In this document: in pieces, positions 38,351 through 46,792 of the stretch
Numbering within the stretch: position 1 is the stretch's first letter
Layout of the letters: each line of letters begins with the position of its first letter
Assembly (NCBI GenBank): GCA_030949605.1
Contig: JAUZSH010000001.1
Location: 62,001 to 126,000 of the forward strand
Length of the DNA stretch: 64,000 nucleotides
Direction of reading: 5' to 3'
DNA from: Ghiorsea sp.
GTDB taxonomy: Bacteria > Pseudomonadota > Zetaproteobacteria > Mariprofundales > Mariprofundaceae
Made by a program: the position numbers and the translations under genes
The notes under the pieces: model-generated
Databases searched by the model: none
Told to the model about the DNA's origin: nothing
Seen by the model: only the letters and a program-made list of their open reading frames with translations

Positions 38351-39222
38351 GAAATCTTAGCCTTCATCACTTGCCAAGCATCAGTAACATTGGGGAAATG
38401 TAGTCGATAAAACTTGCAGCTTTTATCAATGCGTTGGTTAAGCTTGGGCAAGTCTATCGCCATACCATACTGCATATGTAAATGTTCGGGCAAAGCACTT
38501 AAGCCTTCAAACCTTGGTATTTCAAAACATTCTACCGATGCAATATCTGCTTTATATTGATGCAAAACAATCATGGTTAACAACAAAGGTTGGCGCTGAA
38601 TAGATGTAGGATACCACAAGTGACATCGTGCAGTGTTGCCTTGCGCATCAGGAAAATCAAAATAATCGGCGCGCATCAGACCTGTTTTTTCAATCGCGTT
38701 ACGATCAAATGCAGGGTGTAACGGATGCTCCCACTGCATAGGGCGCGGAAAAGGGTGAACAAAGCCATCTGCATCCAGCAAGGTAAATTCATCCGACAAA
38801 TAAGCCGCTCCATCCAAAAGGGCTGCGGTACACATGCTGCTTTTTCCTGCCCCTGAAACGCCTGCAAACATGATGGCAGCACCATCAATATGCAATACAG
38901 CCGAATGAATCGATAGGATATTTTTCATATTCAAAAATTGAACAAGTTTACTGTACAAATGAATTTCCAAAGCAGCAGTCACTTCATCAGCATCATCACT
39001 CATCCATAATACTTCTTCGGCATGATTGGCATGTAGTGTAAACACAAACTGTTGATCTTGATGCCGTATACGAAAAATTAAATCTGCATTTTTACCCTGA
39101 ACAGGCTCATACAAGCATAAAAACTTCTGCATACCTGTTTCACAAGCAACAGAGTCCGATTCGACTTGAACAACAACATCAGCAATCAAATACTGATAAG
39201 ACCAAACCATAAGATTAGTCAT
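38347..39222 (-). CDS. HPr-kinase-related P-loop protein, locus 2
   Basis: 291 aa from ATG 39222 (MTNLMVWSYQY). Walker A AGVSGAGKSSM (about residues 111-121) and a downstream YLSDEFTLLD place it in the HPr kinase/phosphorylase C-terminal fold; the N-terminal domain is unlike HprK. Such HprK-related kinases accompany PqqD-like proteins in uncharacterised peptide systems. The start codon originally overlapped the PqqD stop (TAATG); a MITE inserted at exactly that junction now separates them, so upstream signals lie inside the MITE. Probably phosphorylates a protein or peptide partner; target unknown. Confidence 0.8.
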   Translation of the reverse strand: MTNLMVWSYQYLIADVVVQVESDSVACETGMQKFLCLYEPVQGKNADLIFRIRHQDQQFVFTLHANHAEEVLWMSDDADEVTAALEIHLYSKLVQFLNMKNILSIHSAVLHIDGAAIMFAGVSGAGKSSMCTAALLDGAAYLSDEFTLLDADGFVHPFPRPMQWEHPLHPAFDRNAIEKTGLMRADYFDFPDAQGNTARCHLWYPTSIQRQPLLLTMIVLHQYKADIASVECFEIPRFEGLSALPEHLHMQYGMAIDLPKLNQRIDKSCKFYRLHFPNVTDAWQVMKAKIS

Positions 39223-39224
39223 TA

Positions 39225-39385
39225 GAGCCACTTGCAAAACTCTGGGTGGATGAGTGGCAACCCCACTTTGAGTGCATTTTTAGGCTGAAATGAGGGGCAT
39301 GGTGGCTCCATACACCGAAATTCCAGCCTAAAAACGCGCCAGAGTGGGGAAGTCAATCGCCGCTCATGAGTTTTGCAAGTGGCTC
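39225..39385. mobile_element. 161-bp MITE, copy 2, between the pqqD-like and HPr-kinase-like genes
   Basis: Same element as 16941-17101, with GAGCCACTTGCAAAACTC inverted ends and the 4-bp duplication ATTA (39221-39224 and 39386-39389). The duplication contains the pqqD-like stop and two bases of the kinase start codon. Confidence 0.92.
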
Positions 39386-39386
39386 A

Positions 39387-39677
39387 TTAATCATGGATAA
39401 AACCAAACCCTGCAAGTTCTTGAAGAATATCCTGAACATCCTTCAAGATAATATTATGCTCAATACCCATGGTATCTGCAATCAAGTCTGCCATCTGTTT
39501 GTCTGTATTTTTTCCATTACACATATCAAAAACAACAGATGCCGTAGCATTGAGTGTCATCGTTGCCCCATCATTTTCATTGATATAAACATATGTTGAC
39601 TCATCAATTTCCTCACAGACCAAAGGTTCATTTTTTATCGGAAACTCTGGCACTTCAATATCGTATACTTCACGCAT
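39387..39677 (-). CDS. PqqD-like peptide-chaperone protein, locus 2
   Basis: 96 aa, paralog of 19011-19307. PqqD/RRE fold with YVYINENDGATMTLNATASVVFDMCNG and C-terminal LAGFGFI. ATG 39677 overlaps the radical SAM stop by 8 nt with GGAG in place, so the pair is translationally coupled. It should present the 15-Cys substrate (40957-41373) to the radical SAM enzyme. Confidence 0.84.
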   Translation of the reverse strand: MREVYDIEVPEFPIKNEPLVCEEIDESTYVYINENDGATMTLNATASVVFDMCNGKNTDKQMADLIADTMGIEHNIILKDVQDILQELAGFGFIHD

Positions 39678-40890
39678 TCTGATCTCCTAAAGTGTACGCT
39701 ACCATCTGACAATCTGCACAGCTTAAATTATGCTGACAAAAGTTCCATCGCTCAACCGAAGGTGTTTTGTTGCCTTGATTTGGCGCATCTGCAACAGCTT
39801 GCGATAAGGATTGTCTTCGAATATTGCCTAATTTGTGTTCCCGATTGAAAATACATGGACTAATATCCCCATTGGCGCAAACAGCAAGCTTGCCTTTACG
39901 AAAAGCACTTTCATTTTTAACACCATATTGGATTTTAACTTGATCTGTTTGCACCACTTGATGATGCTTACTGCTCTGTGGGGCATCAGGCATATGTGAA
40001 TTTTGCGATGGCATCAATGAAATACCCTTGGTATTGAGGTTGCTTCCTCGCCCTGTTTCATGCACGGGGTCAAATCGAACTGATGTTTTGTCCAAACAAA
40101 ACTCGCTATTTGCAAAGTCCAGCATGGCTTGTTCATGCCCAGCATTTTGTTGCATCACTGCCATGCCAATACGCACCTTAAACCCCATGTTTTGGGTGCG
40201 ATGAATTGCGGCAATGGTCTTTTTAAAGCTTCCTTGAACCTGTGTAATCCCATCGTGTACAGCTTCATCTGGTGAATACAATGAAAATGCAAAGATGGGC
40301 TGAAATTCAACCAGCGCATTCAACAGCTTTTCATGGAGCAATAACCCATTGGTATACACCTCAATACCTTGAAAATCGAGCTGATGTGCATATGCAATGG
40401 CTTCAATAATATGACGATGAATCAATGGGTCACCACCCGTAAACTGGACAAAGGGTTGCCCCATATTTCTTGCTTCATCAAGAATACGTTTTATTTCTTC
40501 TAAGCTTAAGAAATCCGAACATTGTGGGGATGATGATGCATAGCAGTGAATACATTTTTCATTACACTGGTCGGTGACTTCTAAAAACAACAAACCAAGT
40601 TCATCGCCAATGAGCATTTTTGAGGTGTTCTGCGGCGTTAATGAAGCTGTAGAAAGCCCTTTTAACCAAGCATGTTTCCGCTCAAGCATTTGCAACTGTG
40701 GCTTGATATGTTTGAATTGTTCTAAGGGTTGTTGTGCAATCACTGAAAAAATATAATCAGCAAATTGCCCCGTAAAATCAAGGCTATCCTGACTATTGAA
40801 GGGGTTTATCAAGGTCAAACGCTTATGCACGGTGTCGGAAATGACCGTAATAAAATGATTATCGTCTAAAAATAAATAATGGGGAAGCAT
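39670..40890 (-). CDS. Radical SAM/SPASM-type maturase, locus 2
   Basis: 406 aa. The SAM-binding cluster motif is C-x3-C-x2-C in DQCNEKCIHCYAS (about residues 108-120); FTGGDPLIH follows as the GGE-like motif. The C-terminal part has a SPASM-type cysteine set: LAVCANGDISPCIFNREHKLGNI and CQHNLSCADC. About 100 N-terminal residues precede the barrel and may hold a recognition domain. Such enzymes cross-link or epimerise peptides (PqqE, mycofactocin, thioether makers). It is the only radical SAM maturase for the two 15-Cys proteins in this window. Confidence 0.85.
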   Translation of the reverse strand: MLPHYLFLDDNHFITVISDTVHKRLTLINPFNSQDSLDFTGQFADYIFSVIAQQPLEQFKHIKPQLQMLERKHAWLKGLSTASLTPQNTSKMLIGDELGLLFLEVTDQCNEKCIHCYASSSPQCSDFLSLEEIKRILDEARNMGQPFVQFTGGDPLIHRHIIEAIAYAHQLDFQGIEVYTNGLLLHEKLLNALVEFQPIFAFSLYSPDEAVHDGITQVQGSFKKTIAAIHRTQNMGFKVRIGMAVMQQNAGHEQAMLDFANSEFCLDKTSVRFDPVHETGRGSNLNTKGISLMPSQNSHMPDAPQSSKHHQVVQTDQVKIQYGVKNESAFRKGKLAVCANGDISPCIFNREHKLGNIRRQSLSQAVADAPNQGNKTPSVERWNFCQHNLSCADCQMVAYTLGDQNA

Positions 40891-40956
40891 GTGAGTTAGA
40901 GAGGTATTCCAAGGTATGTATTCATAATAAGCTAATCAGACTCTTCTAAGTTTCGA

Positions 40957-41373
40957 TTAAACACACTTGTATTTTCCCTTAGCAGGAACAAACTGGCAAT
41001 TACATGGCCCTTTTCTACAACCCGCAGGCACAAAACCACATACTTTACAAAAATCCTTACATTTAATGGTTGCAATTTGCCCTGGCGCGCAATTCACACC
41101 ACATGATTTTGTACACTGGTTTTCGGCGCACTTCACAGGGTCAAGCTGTGTAGACCCTGGAACACAGGGGCAACAAGCATTGGTCCCTGAAGAAATGACA
41201 ATAAGTATAGGTGCAGCACCTGGAGGAACTTTGCAATTTTTCGTCTGACCAATTGCTCCCATCACCGAACGCGGGGTAGCAAGCATGGAGCCCAAAATCA
41301 TCGGTGGGGCATAAGCCATTGCCTTTAAAAGCTTCCTTCTTGCCTGATGATTAACGCTCTGTTCCATATCCAT
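40957..41373 (-). CDS. Tat-type exported 15-cysteine protein, paralog 2
   Basis: 138 aa. Signal HQARRKLLKAMAYAPPMILG with twin Arg, then ATPRSVMG and a mature region with 15 Cys in the same order as paralog 1: one alone, SSGTNACCPCVP, then C-x4-C-x3-C-x3-C-x9-C-x3-C-x2-C-x6-C-x4-C-x-C-x9-C. Shared blocks are ISSGTNACCPCVP, IATIKCKDFC and CGF. GGAGG 7 nt before ATG 41373 is a strong ribosome site. First gene of the run to the radical SAM, PqqD and kinase genes. No Trp, so not a TTQ subunit. IS30 sits 68 bp upstream. Confidence 0.82.
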   Translation of the reverse strand: MDMEQSVNHQARRKLLKAMAYAPPMILGSMLATPRSVMGAIGQTKNCKVPPGAAPILIVISSGTNACCPCVPGSTQLDPVKCAENQCTKSCGVNCAPGQIATIKCKDFCKVCGFVPAGCRKGPCNCQFVPAKGKYKCV

Positions 41374-41441
41374 AACTCTTCCTCCAATAACCTAAAAATT
41401 TTATCAAATATCTAAACTCTGTGCAACATAATATAGATGGG

Positions 41442-42545
41442 CCTGAATTCAAGTGATAAGTGCAATTTCCACTATCGATTTTATGTGAACTCCTGTATTT
41501 TCCTCAAATACTTCGTATGGAGTTTTGAACCCCAAACACTTTTTGGGTCGGTTATTAAGCCTATGAACGGCTTTTAGAACTTCTTTTGTAGTCACTTCAA
41601 GCAAGCTCATTGCTTTGGGGAAGTACTGCCGTAGAAGACCGTTTGCATTCTCATTTTGACCACGTTCCCAAGAGTGATAGGGCTTTGCAAAATAGGCATT
41701 ACAATCGAGTGCTTTGGCGATGGTCTTATGGAATGCGAATTCTTTACCGTTGTCGAAAGTGATCGTGTGTACCCAGTCTTTTATTGGCTCCAAAAGCTTG
41801 ATAATGGTTGCTGTCACGTCCTTGGCATGCTTGCTCTTAAGCGGTGCTGCAAGGCGAAGTTTTGAGCGACGATCATCGAGTGTTACAAGCACGCCTTTGT
41901 GCTCTTTTCCTATCATTGTATCACCTTCCCAATCACCTATTCGCTCTCGTTTGTTAGCCGCTTCAGGGCGTTCATCAATATCCACCCGATTGGTGATACC
42001 ATGACGAGTATGCGCTGATCCATAACGTTTCCTGTAGGTCTTATTTTGGTGCCTAAGATGAGTATACAAAACACCGCCAGCCTTTTTGTCCGCTAAAACA
42101 TATTGATAAATCGTCTCATGATGAATGCTAATGACATCATCCTTTTTCAATCGACCAGCAACTTGTTCAGGACTCCAGTCTTGTTCGATATATTCGGATA
42201 TTACCGTCTTGATATCATTGGTAAGTTTGATTGCTTTCGGCTTATCTTTGTGACGCGTGAAAGCCTTATTATTGGCTTGAATATGACGGTAGCCCCGTTG
42301 CCCTGTGTTGCGTGAAAGCTCCCTGCACAACGTGCTACATGAACGCCCTAATGCCGAAGCAATATCCTTCTGAAAAGTACCCTTCTTACGCTCTAGTTCA
42401 ATGTAGTGACGCTCTTGTAAGTTTAATTGTTTGTATCTCATATCACGCACCTTAAAATCGCCTTATCTTGTAGCCAACACCCTCACCAGAATGAACTGAT
42501 AAGAATAGCGATTACATACGATTGCACTTATGATACGAATTCAGG
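41442..42545 (-). mobile_element. IS30-family insertion sequence, complete
   Basis: 1104 bp; imperfect inverted ends starting CCTGAATTC and containing ATAAGTGCAAT, flanked by the 3-bp duplication GGG (41439-41441 and 42546-42548). One intact transposase. Solo copies of its ends occur at 46-64, 54093-54142 and 59190-59229. Confidence 0.92.
41449..42450 (-). CDS. IS30-family transposase
   Basis: 333 aa. N-terminal helix-turn-helix (LNLQERHYIELERKKGTFQKDIASALGRSCSTLCRELSRN), then the DDE integrase core: GDWEGDTMIGKEHKG (first Asp), TFDNGKEFAFHK (second Asp) and NENANGLLRQYFPK (Glu). Complete at the family length, so potentially active. Confidence 0.93.
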   Translation of the reverse strand: MRDMRYKQLNLQERHYIELERKKGTFQKDIASALGRSCSTLCRELSRNTGQRGYRHIQANNKAFTRHKDKPKAIKLTNDIKTVISEYIEQDWSPEQVAGRLKKDDVISIHHETIYQYVLADKKAGGVLYTHLRHQNKTYRKRYGSAHTRHGITNRVDIDERPEAANKRERIGDWEGDTMIGKEHKGVLVTLDDRRSKLRLAAPLKSKHAKDVTATIIKLLEPIKDWVHTITFDNGKEFAFHKTIAKALDCNAYFAKPYHSWERGQNENANGLLRQYFPKAMSLLEVTTKEVLKAVHRLNNRPKKCLGFKTPYEVFEENTGVHIKSIVEIALIT

Positions 42546-42684
42546 GGGTACACTTGTCTATATGTGAACGCAATGATACTTTAACATATTTTTACTGATA
42601 AAATCAGCATCTCCCTAGCAAAATCCTTGCTTTTCGATGTTAAGACAGTAACCATATGCTGACTATTCTAAGAAGGTAAAAAAA

Positions 42685-43113
42685 ATGCTGAAAAAACATT
42701 ACGCTTGTCATGTATTGATTGCCCTTGCTGCGGCTACAATGATTTCAATTCCTTTATCTACGGCTGAGGAGGCAACTCTGTCGCCATCCAGCATAGAAGA
42801 AAATAAGCCCTCAATAAAGGATCAAATAAAAATGGGGAAAGTACTTTTCACTCAAACTTGTAAGCATTGCCATACGGTAACTTATGAAGAAAGTGCAATT
42901 GGGGCTCCAGGTCTACGCAGTGTGTTGGAAAGACATGACGAAGCATGGTTACATCAATGGATAAAGAGCCCTGAAACTTTTGCTGTCACCAATGTGACTG
43001 CGCGCGACCTCATTGATAGCAATCAATTTGGCTTGGCTATGCCGACGCTACCCGCGATGCAACATGATGATAAACGTTCTGCAGTGATTGAGTATCTTAA
43101 GACCTTGAAATAA
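42685..43113 (+). CDS. Exported monohaem c-type cytochrome
   Basis: 142 aa. Signal peptide CHVLIALAAATMISIPLSTAEE (cleavage about residue 27), one haem motif CKHCH (about residues 59-63) and a probable axial Met in FGLAMPTLPAM near the C-terminus, typical of class I cytochrome c. AAGGTAAAAAAA upstream of the ATG. A periplasmic electron carrier. It now stands alone between IS30 and an ISL3 element, so its redox partners are not visible. Confidence 0.88.
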   Translation: MLKKHYACHVLIALAAATMISIPLSTAEEATLSPSSIEENKPSIKDQIKMGKVLFTQTCKHCHTVTYEESAIGAPGLRSVLERHDEAWLHQWIKSPETFAVTNVTARDLIDSNQFGLAMPTLPAMQHDDKRSAVIEYLKTLK

Positions 43114-43121
43114 TGTAACTA

Positions 43122-43171
43122 TTTAGAGCTTACTCAAAAATTATGGCGTAAGCGTTGCGTATAGGTTGGAA
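43122..43171 (+). repeat. Dispersed repeat fragment
   Basis: About 48 bp (TAGAGCTTACTCAAAAA through GGTTGGAAGT) that recurs in reverse orientation at 14246-14294, where it flanks the GGAAGTGAGG palindromic element. Here the palindromic part is missing, cut short before the ISL3 insertion. Confidence 0.7.
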
Positions 43172-43395
43172 GTAGTAACAACGCTGTGTTTCTCTGTACT
43201 TTTTGGTTCATCCGGATAATGCGTCCTTAACTTGTTAAAATCTGGGAAAACTGGATTTCATAATGTCTACGAGTCTTTTATATCATGGTTTTGGCCTTCC
43301 TACAGGCTACGAGTATCAAAGCAGTCGCTACGAAAATGGCAGCATCATATTTGTCATCCTAGAGAAGCGTTTTGCGCTTCGTTGCAGTTCTTGTG

Positions 43396-43669
43396 ACTTA
43401 CATTGAGCGGGTATGTTTTATCATTTTCTTGGTTATTTTATCCTTATAAATCAATGAGATAAGGATATACATCACGATTCTGATTATCCTACGAATTTCA
43501 ATCTACAACCAACTTAAGCAAAAAGTTGAAAATCGATACCGTAATTTTCATTAAATGACTAAATGATTCGGTCATAAAAGGCTGTTTTTATTCAATATTT
43601 TGAGAACAAACATCATCCGACATCAATTTTAAATCATTTTTTTAAAAAAGATACCCGCTCAATGTAAGT
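43396..43669. mobile_element. MITE (ACTTACATTGAGCGGGTAT ends) inside the ISL3 transposase
   Basis: 274 bp, reverse orientation relative to 32156-32430. The 4-bp duplication TGTG (43392-43395 and 43670-43673) falls on the Cys codon of the CSSC zinc-finger motif. Confidence 0.93.
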
Positions 43670-43838
43670 TGTGACAGCCGGGAAATTCATTTACGAGGTA
43701 GCCATACTCGGATGTTTCGAGCACTGCCAATTGGTAATAGACCGTGTTATTTCGAATTCGCAGTTCCTCGCGTACAATGTTTAAAATGCAAGCTTGTTCG
43801 ACAAGTTAAAGTGCGGTTCACCAAGGGTTCAGAACAGC

Positions 43839-44771
43839 AGACATCTTTCCTAAATAACGTGATTCTCTTATTGGTTATTAACCCTACCTCAGATACACGG
43901 TTTGTGTATGATGTATGCATCATGGAACCCTACAAAGAAATCATCCACTGTAAGCCTCAAAAATTTTTGCGTATGACAGGAATAACGCAAAAAAACTTTT
44001 CAGATTTATATGATAAAGTAAAGCAATATATTGAAAATGAAAAGAAGCTTAACCCTCTGAAAAGGCGCGGTCTGAAAAGTTCTAGAGTATCATTGCAAGA
44101 TTGTATCTTGTTAGCACTTTACTATATTCGCCACTATCCAACCTTTCAAGTTCTTGGCAATGTTTTTGGAATACAAGAGTCCTACTGTCACAAGGTATAT
44201 AGCCGTTATCTGAGGATCATAGCTAACGTTGAAAAACTTCCTAGTCGACTAGACCTTATTGATAATAAAAGGGAAACATTGATTGTAGATGTATCAGAAC
44301 AACCCATAGAGCGTCCTGTAAAACATCAAAAACAATATTACTCAGGCAAGAAAAAAAGCCATACGATTAAAGCTCAAATCATAGCTTGCGCTACAACAGG
44401 AAAGGTTTTATCGGTTGTTTGTGCAAAAGGGAAAAAGCATGACTTCAGCGTATTTAAAGAAAGTCGCCTTCCTATTCACCCAAATTCTAAACTCTTAGCT
44501 GATTCAGGCTATCAAGGGCTTAAAAATATCATGAGAACTCCATGACACCGATAAAAAAACAGAAAGGAGTTGAGCGTTCAAAGGAAGGTAAGAGCTTCAA
44601 TAAATCCTTATCAAAGAAGCGTATTCTCATTGAAAACATTAACCGATTTTGTAAAATATTCAGAATAGTCAAAGAGGTATATCGGGGGAAACACAAAAAC
44701 TATGGCTTAAATTGGCGGGTCGTGGCGGCTTTAGTCAATATGAGATATGGGTTTATTTAGGAAAGATGTCT
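43839..44771 (+). mobile_element. IS5-like insertion sequence inside the ISL3 element
   Basis: 933 bp with ends AGACATCTTTCCTAAATA and its complement, flanked by the 3-bp duplication AGC (43836-43838 and 44772-44774). Encodes a DDE transposase in two overlapping frames. Confidence 0.9.
43922..44760 (+). CDS. IS5-family transposase in two frames
   Basis: Frame one (ATG 43922, MEPYKEIIHCKPQKF) has a helix-turn-helix (SLQDCILLALYYIRHYPTFQVLGNVFG) and the DDE_Tnp_4 core LIVDVSEQPIERP, VCAKGKKHDFSVFK, LADSGYQGLKNI. It stops at 44546. Frame two continues from about 44530 with HENSMTPIKKQKG and holds the catalytic Glu region (KRILIENINRFCKIFRIV). A -1 step in TTAAAAATATC joins them. Programmed frameshifting is known in IS5-group elements, but a single-base loss explains it equally well. 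Confidence 0.75.
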
Positions 44772-45756
44772 AGCATACCAAACGGTTTAAAAAACTGGCA
44801 TTAATTTTGTCGCGATACATGACGATTAAAGCAGTGGCTAAATACCTGCGCGTGAGCTGGGACTTCGTGAAAGACATTCAGAAAGACTACCTGCAGCATC
44901 GCTATAAAAGACCCAACATAAAGAAGCTTAAACGTGTTGCTATTGATGAGGTGTACATGGGTAAAAAGGCGGGTTATTTGACTATAGTTCTTGATTTACA
45001 ATCGGGAATTGTCGTTTATGTAGGCAAAGGAAAAAGCGGTGAGTCGCTTGACCCATTTTGGGAGAGATTGAGTCGGGCAAAGGTTAAATTGGAAGTCGTG
45101 GCTACAGATATGGGGTCGCCCTTTATCAAATCAGCTAGGGATAATCAGCCAGATGCAGTGAATGTGGTTGATCATTTTCATGTCATCAAACTCTTCAATG
45201 AAAAGCTGACCACATTGCGCCGCGATATGCAACGTGATGCAGAGACGGCAATGGGTAAAAAAGTGCTCAAAGGCATTCGCTGGTTACTCATGCTCAAACC
45301 TGAAAATTTAGCGCTGAAAAAGGAGTCTGCAAGGCAACGTTTGGACCATGCTTTAGAGCTTAATAAACCCCTTGCCATAGCGTATTATATGAAGGAGGAA
45401 CTCAGGCTTATCTGGCAGCAGAAGAGCAAAGAAGATGCATCAAATCTGCTGTCTGAGTGGGTCAATAAAGCAGAGGTATCAGGGATTCGTGTAGTAAAGT
45501 CTTTTGCGCGAACTTTGGCTAGGTTGCGCGTAGCAATATTAGCCTACTATGATTTCGATGGTCTTTCATCCGGCAAGATTGAGGGCAGTAACAACAAGAT
45601 CAAAACGATCCATAAAGTAGCATATGGTTACCGAGATATGGAATTCCTGAAATTGAAAATCCTCTCAATGCATGAAAATCGGGAGGACGCATTATCCGGA
45701 TGAACCACTTTTTTTTTTGCTGCGACTTTTTGAGGAAACTCGAAATAGGACAAAAT

Positions 45757-45924
45757 TTAGCCCGCATTATTCATAAATCGTCGTGATGATTGCGTAGAAC
45801 CTTTGTTTGCAACGAATTTTAAAGAAATCGCTCGTAGCCGCGCTTACTAACGATTGATGAGAGATTTGTTGCGAATAAAGGGACAAGCAAGGGCGCGGCT
45901 GTATTTGTGAATAATGCGGGCTAA
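45757..45924. mobile_element. 168-bp MITE (TTAGCCCGCATTATTC ends)
   Basis: Ends TTAGCCCGCATTATTCAT and its complement; the interior matches 19365-19732 without that copy's inner insertion. Flanks (CAAAAT / CACTTGG) match a contiguous CAAAAT-CTAA-CACTTGG site in the repeat at 14139-14249, suggesting insertion at CTAA without a longer duplication. Confidence 0.8.
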
Positions 45925-46143
45925 CACTTGGCTTTTTTTTTGGCGAGGCTAACACCCCAGGGTGCTTTCTCAGTCGCGCATGCATCATGATACTTCTCAT
46001 GCGGGGCTAAAGCCCCACTTCCTATATTTAGATCGCAGTATTACCGTTCATTTTTAACGAATAAAGGTATTATTGGAATTGACACGCTACAAATGAGAGT
46101 GGAGTCATTCTTTCTCAACAAAGTGCGTAACATCAGTTAATAA
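45925..46143. repeat. Repeat-derived non-coding region
   Basis: 45925-46020 is related to the 14139-14249 repeat (a GGCGAGGCTAA segment, then a GGGGCTAAAGCCCC palindrome). AGTCGCGCATGCATCATGA at 45976-45994 nearly repeats 18961-18979, upstream of the pqqD-like gene. No gene found. Confidence 0.55.
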
Positions 46144-46349
46144 CACTACTGTCCGACGAAAGTTCGAGGCTTTATTTCCAACTCTTTATGCCATAAAGGT
46201 TTCCTTTGCGGCACGATGTTATGAGACAGGAAGTAATATTTTACGCTTTACGTCATTCCCGCGAAGGCGGGAATCTATTGTTTGCAAGGTTTTTTGGATA
46301 CCCAGTCAAGTCGGGCATGGCGATATGTAACTTTCGTCGGACAGTAGTG
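46144..46349. mobile_element. 206-bp MITE derived from the IS4-type element at 51428-52704
   Basis: Ends CACTACTGTCCGACGAAA and its complement are identical to those of the IS at 51428-52704. A perfect 9-bp duplication AGTTAATAA flanks it (46135-46143 and 46350-46358). The interior is unrelated and contains a CATTCCCGCGAAGGCGGGAATC palindrome. It can in principle be moved by that IS transposase. Confidence 0.93.
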
Positions 46350-46360
46350 AGTTAATAATT

Positions 46361-46386
46361 AAAAATACCCTCCCGCTGGGCGGGAG
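46361..46386 (-). terminator. Rho-independent terminator of the pnt operon
   Basis: On the minus strand CTCCCGC-CCA-GCGGGAG (46370-46386) is followed by GTATTTTTAATT. It lies 11 bp past the last gene of the run. Confidence 0.8.
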
Positions 46387-46396
46387 AATACAGTCT

Positions 46397-46777
46397 TTAG
46401 AAACGCCCACCAATGAGCTTGGTTGTTAGCACCATATCTAAACCTGATGGTGTATTTTTGAATGCAATTTCAGGCGTGGGGATACCCAAATGAATTTGAC
46501 CATCTTCCACTTGTGCAAAAGATTTGGATGAACGGTACATTCCATATGCAGCACCTGCAATAATACCCAGACCCAAACCACGGGAAACATAGCTCCAGTT
46601 ATTAGTCGGTTGATCTGTTAATAGCATCGCACCTAAACCGACCAAAGCACCAACACCTGCACCATAAAGCGCATCATCCATCACATTGGCCACTTCATAA
46701 TCACCCGCAGATGCGTGTGCAGGTGTGAGGGTTAATATCGCCGTAGCCAGTAATACTTTTAAAGTTTTCATATTCAT
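46397..46777 (-). CDS. Small exported glycine-rich membrane protein
   Basis: 126 aa. Signal peptide LKVLLATAILTLTPAHASA (cleavage about residue 24), then two Gly/Ala-rich hydrophobic segments (ALYGAGVGALVGLGAMLL and GLGLGIIAGAAYGMY) of glycine-zipper type and a polar C-terminus. Unrecognised family. It follows pntB by 15 nt and precedes the terminator, so it is co-transcribed with the transhydrogenase; no functional link is known. Confidence 0.7.
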   Translation of the reverse strand: MNMKTLKVLLATAILTLTPAHASAGDYEVANVMDDALYGAGVGALVGLGAMLLTDQPTNNWSYVSRGLGLGIIAGAAYGMYRSSKSFAQVEDGQIHLGIPTPEIAFKNTPSGLDMVLTTKLIGGRF

Positions 46778-46792
46778 ACTCCAATCATAAGA

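Larger units (their letters stand above)
43263..45703 (+). pseudogene. ISL3-family transposase, interrupted twice
   Basis: Three exon-like pieces: 43263-43395 (MSTSLLYHGFGLPTGY ... CSSC), 43674-43838 (SREIHLRGSHTRMFRALP ... CLKCKLVRQVKVRF) and 44775-45703 (RFKKLALILSRYMTIKAVAKYL ... end). Together they give the N-terminal zinc finger (CSSC and CLKC), the helix-turn-helix and the DDE core (VAIDEVYMGKK, ATDMGSPF, VVDHFHVIK, GKIEGSNNKIK). Removing both inserts with one duplication each keeps a single frame, so the gene was intact when hit. Confidence 0.9.
43205..45706 (+). mobile_element. ISL3-family element carrying two later insertions
   Basis: Inverted ends GGTTCATCCGGATAATGC / GCATTATCCGGATGAACC; the flanks share ACTTTTT on both sides (43198-43204 and 45707-45713), about the 8-bp duplication of ISL3. 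Inside are a 274-bp MITE and a 933-bp IS5-like element, both with readable duplications. Without them it is about 1.3 kb, normal for ISL3. Confidence 0.9.

Noticed and set aside
40957-41373. 15-Cys protein as methylamine dehydrogenase light chain (TTQ subunit)
   Set aside because: Size and Tat signal fit, but one paralog has no tryptophan at all and no mau genes are present.
37202-41373. Lasso-peptide or canonical PQQ cluster
   Set aside because: No asparagine-synthase-like cyclase, no transglutaminase-like leader peptidase, no PqqA or PqqC; the substrate is about 140 aa and Cys-rich.
45767-46000. 77-aa frame in the 45757-45924 MITE, and its match at 19310-19549
   Set aside because: The similarity between these two frames is repeat DNA in opposite contexts, not a protein family.
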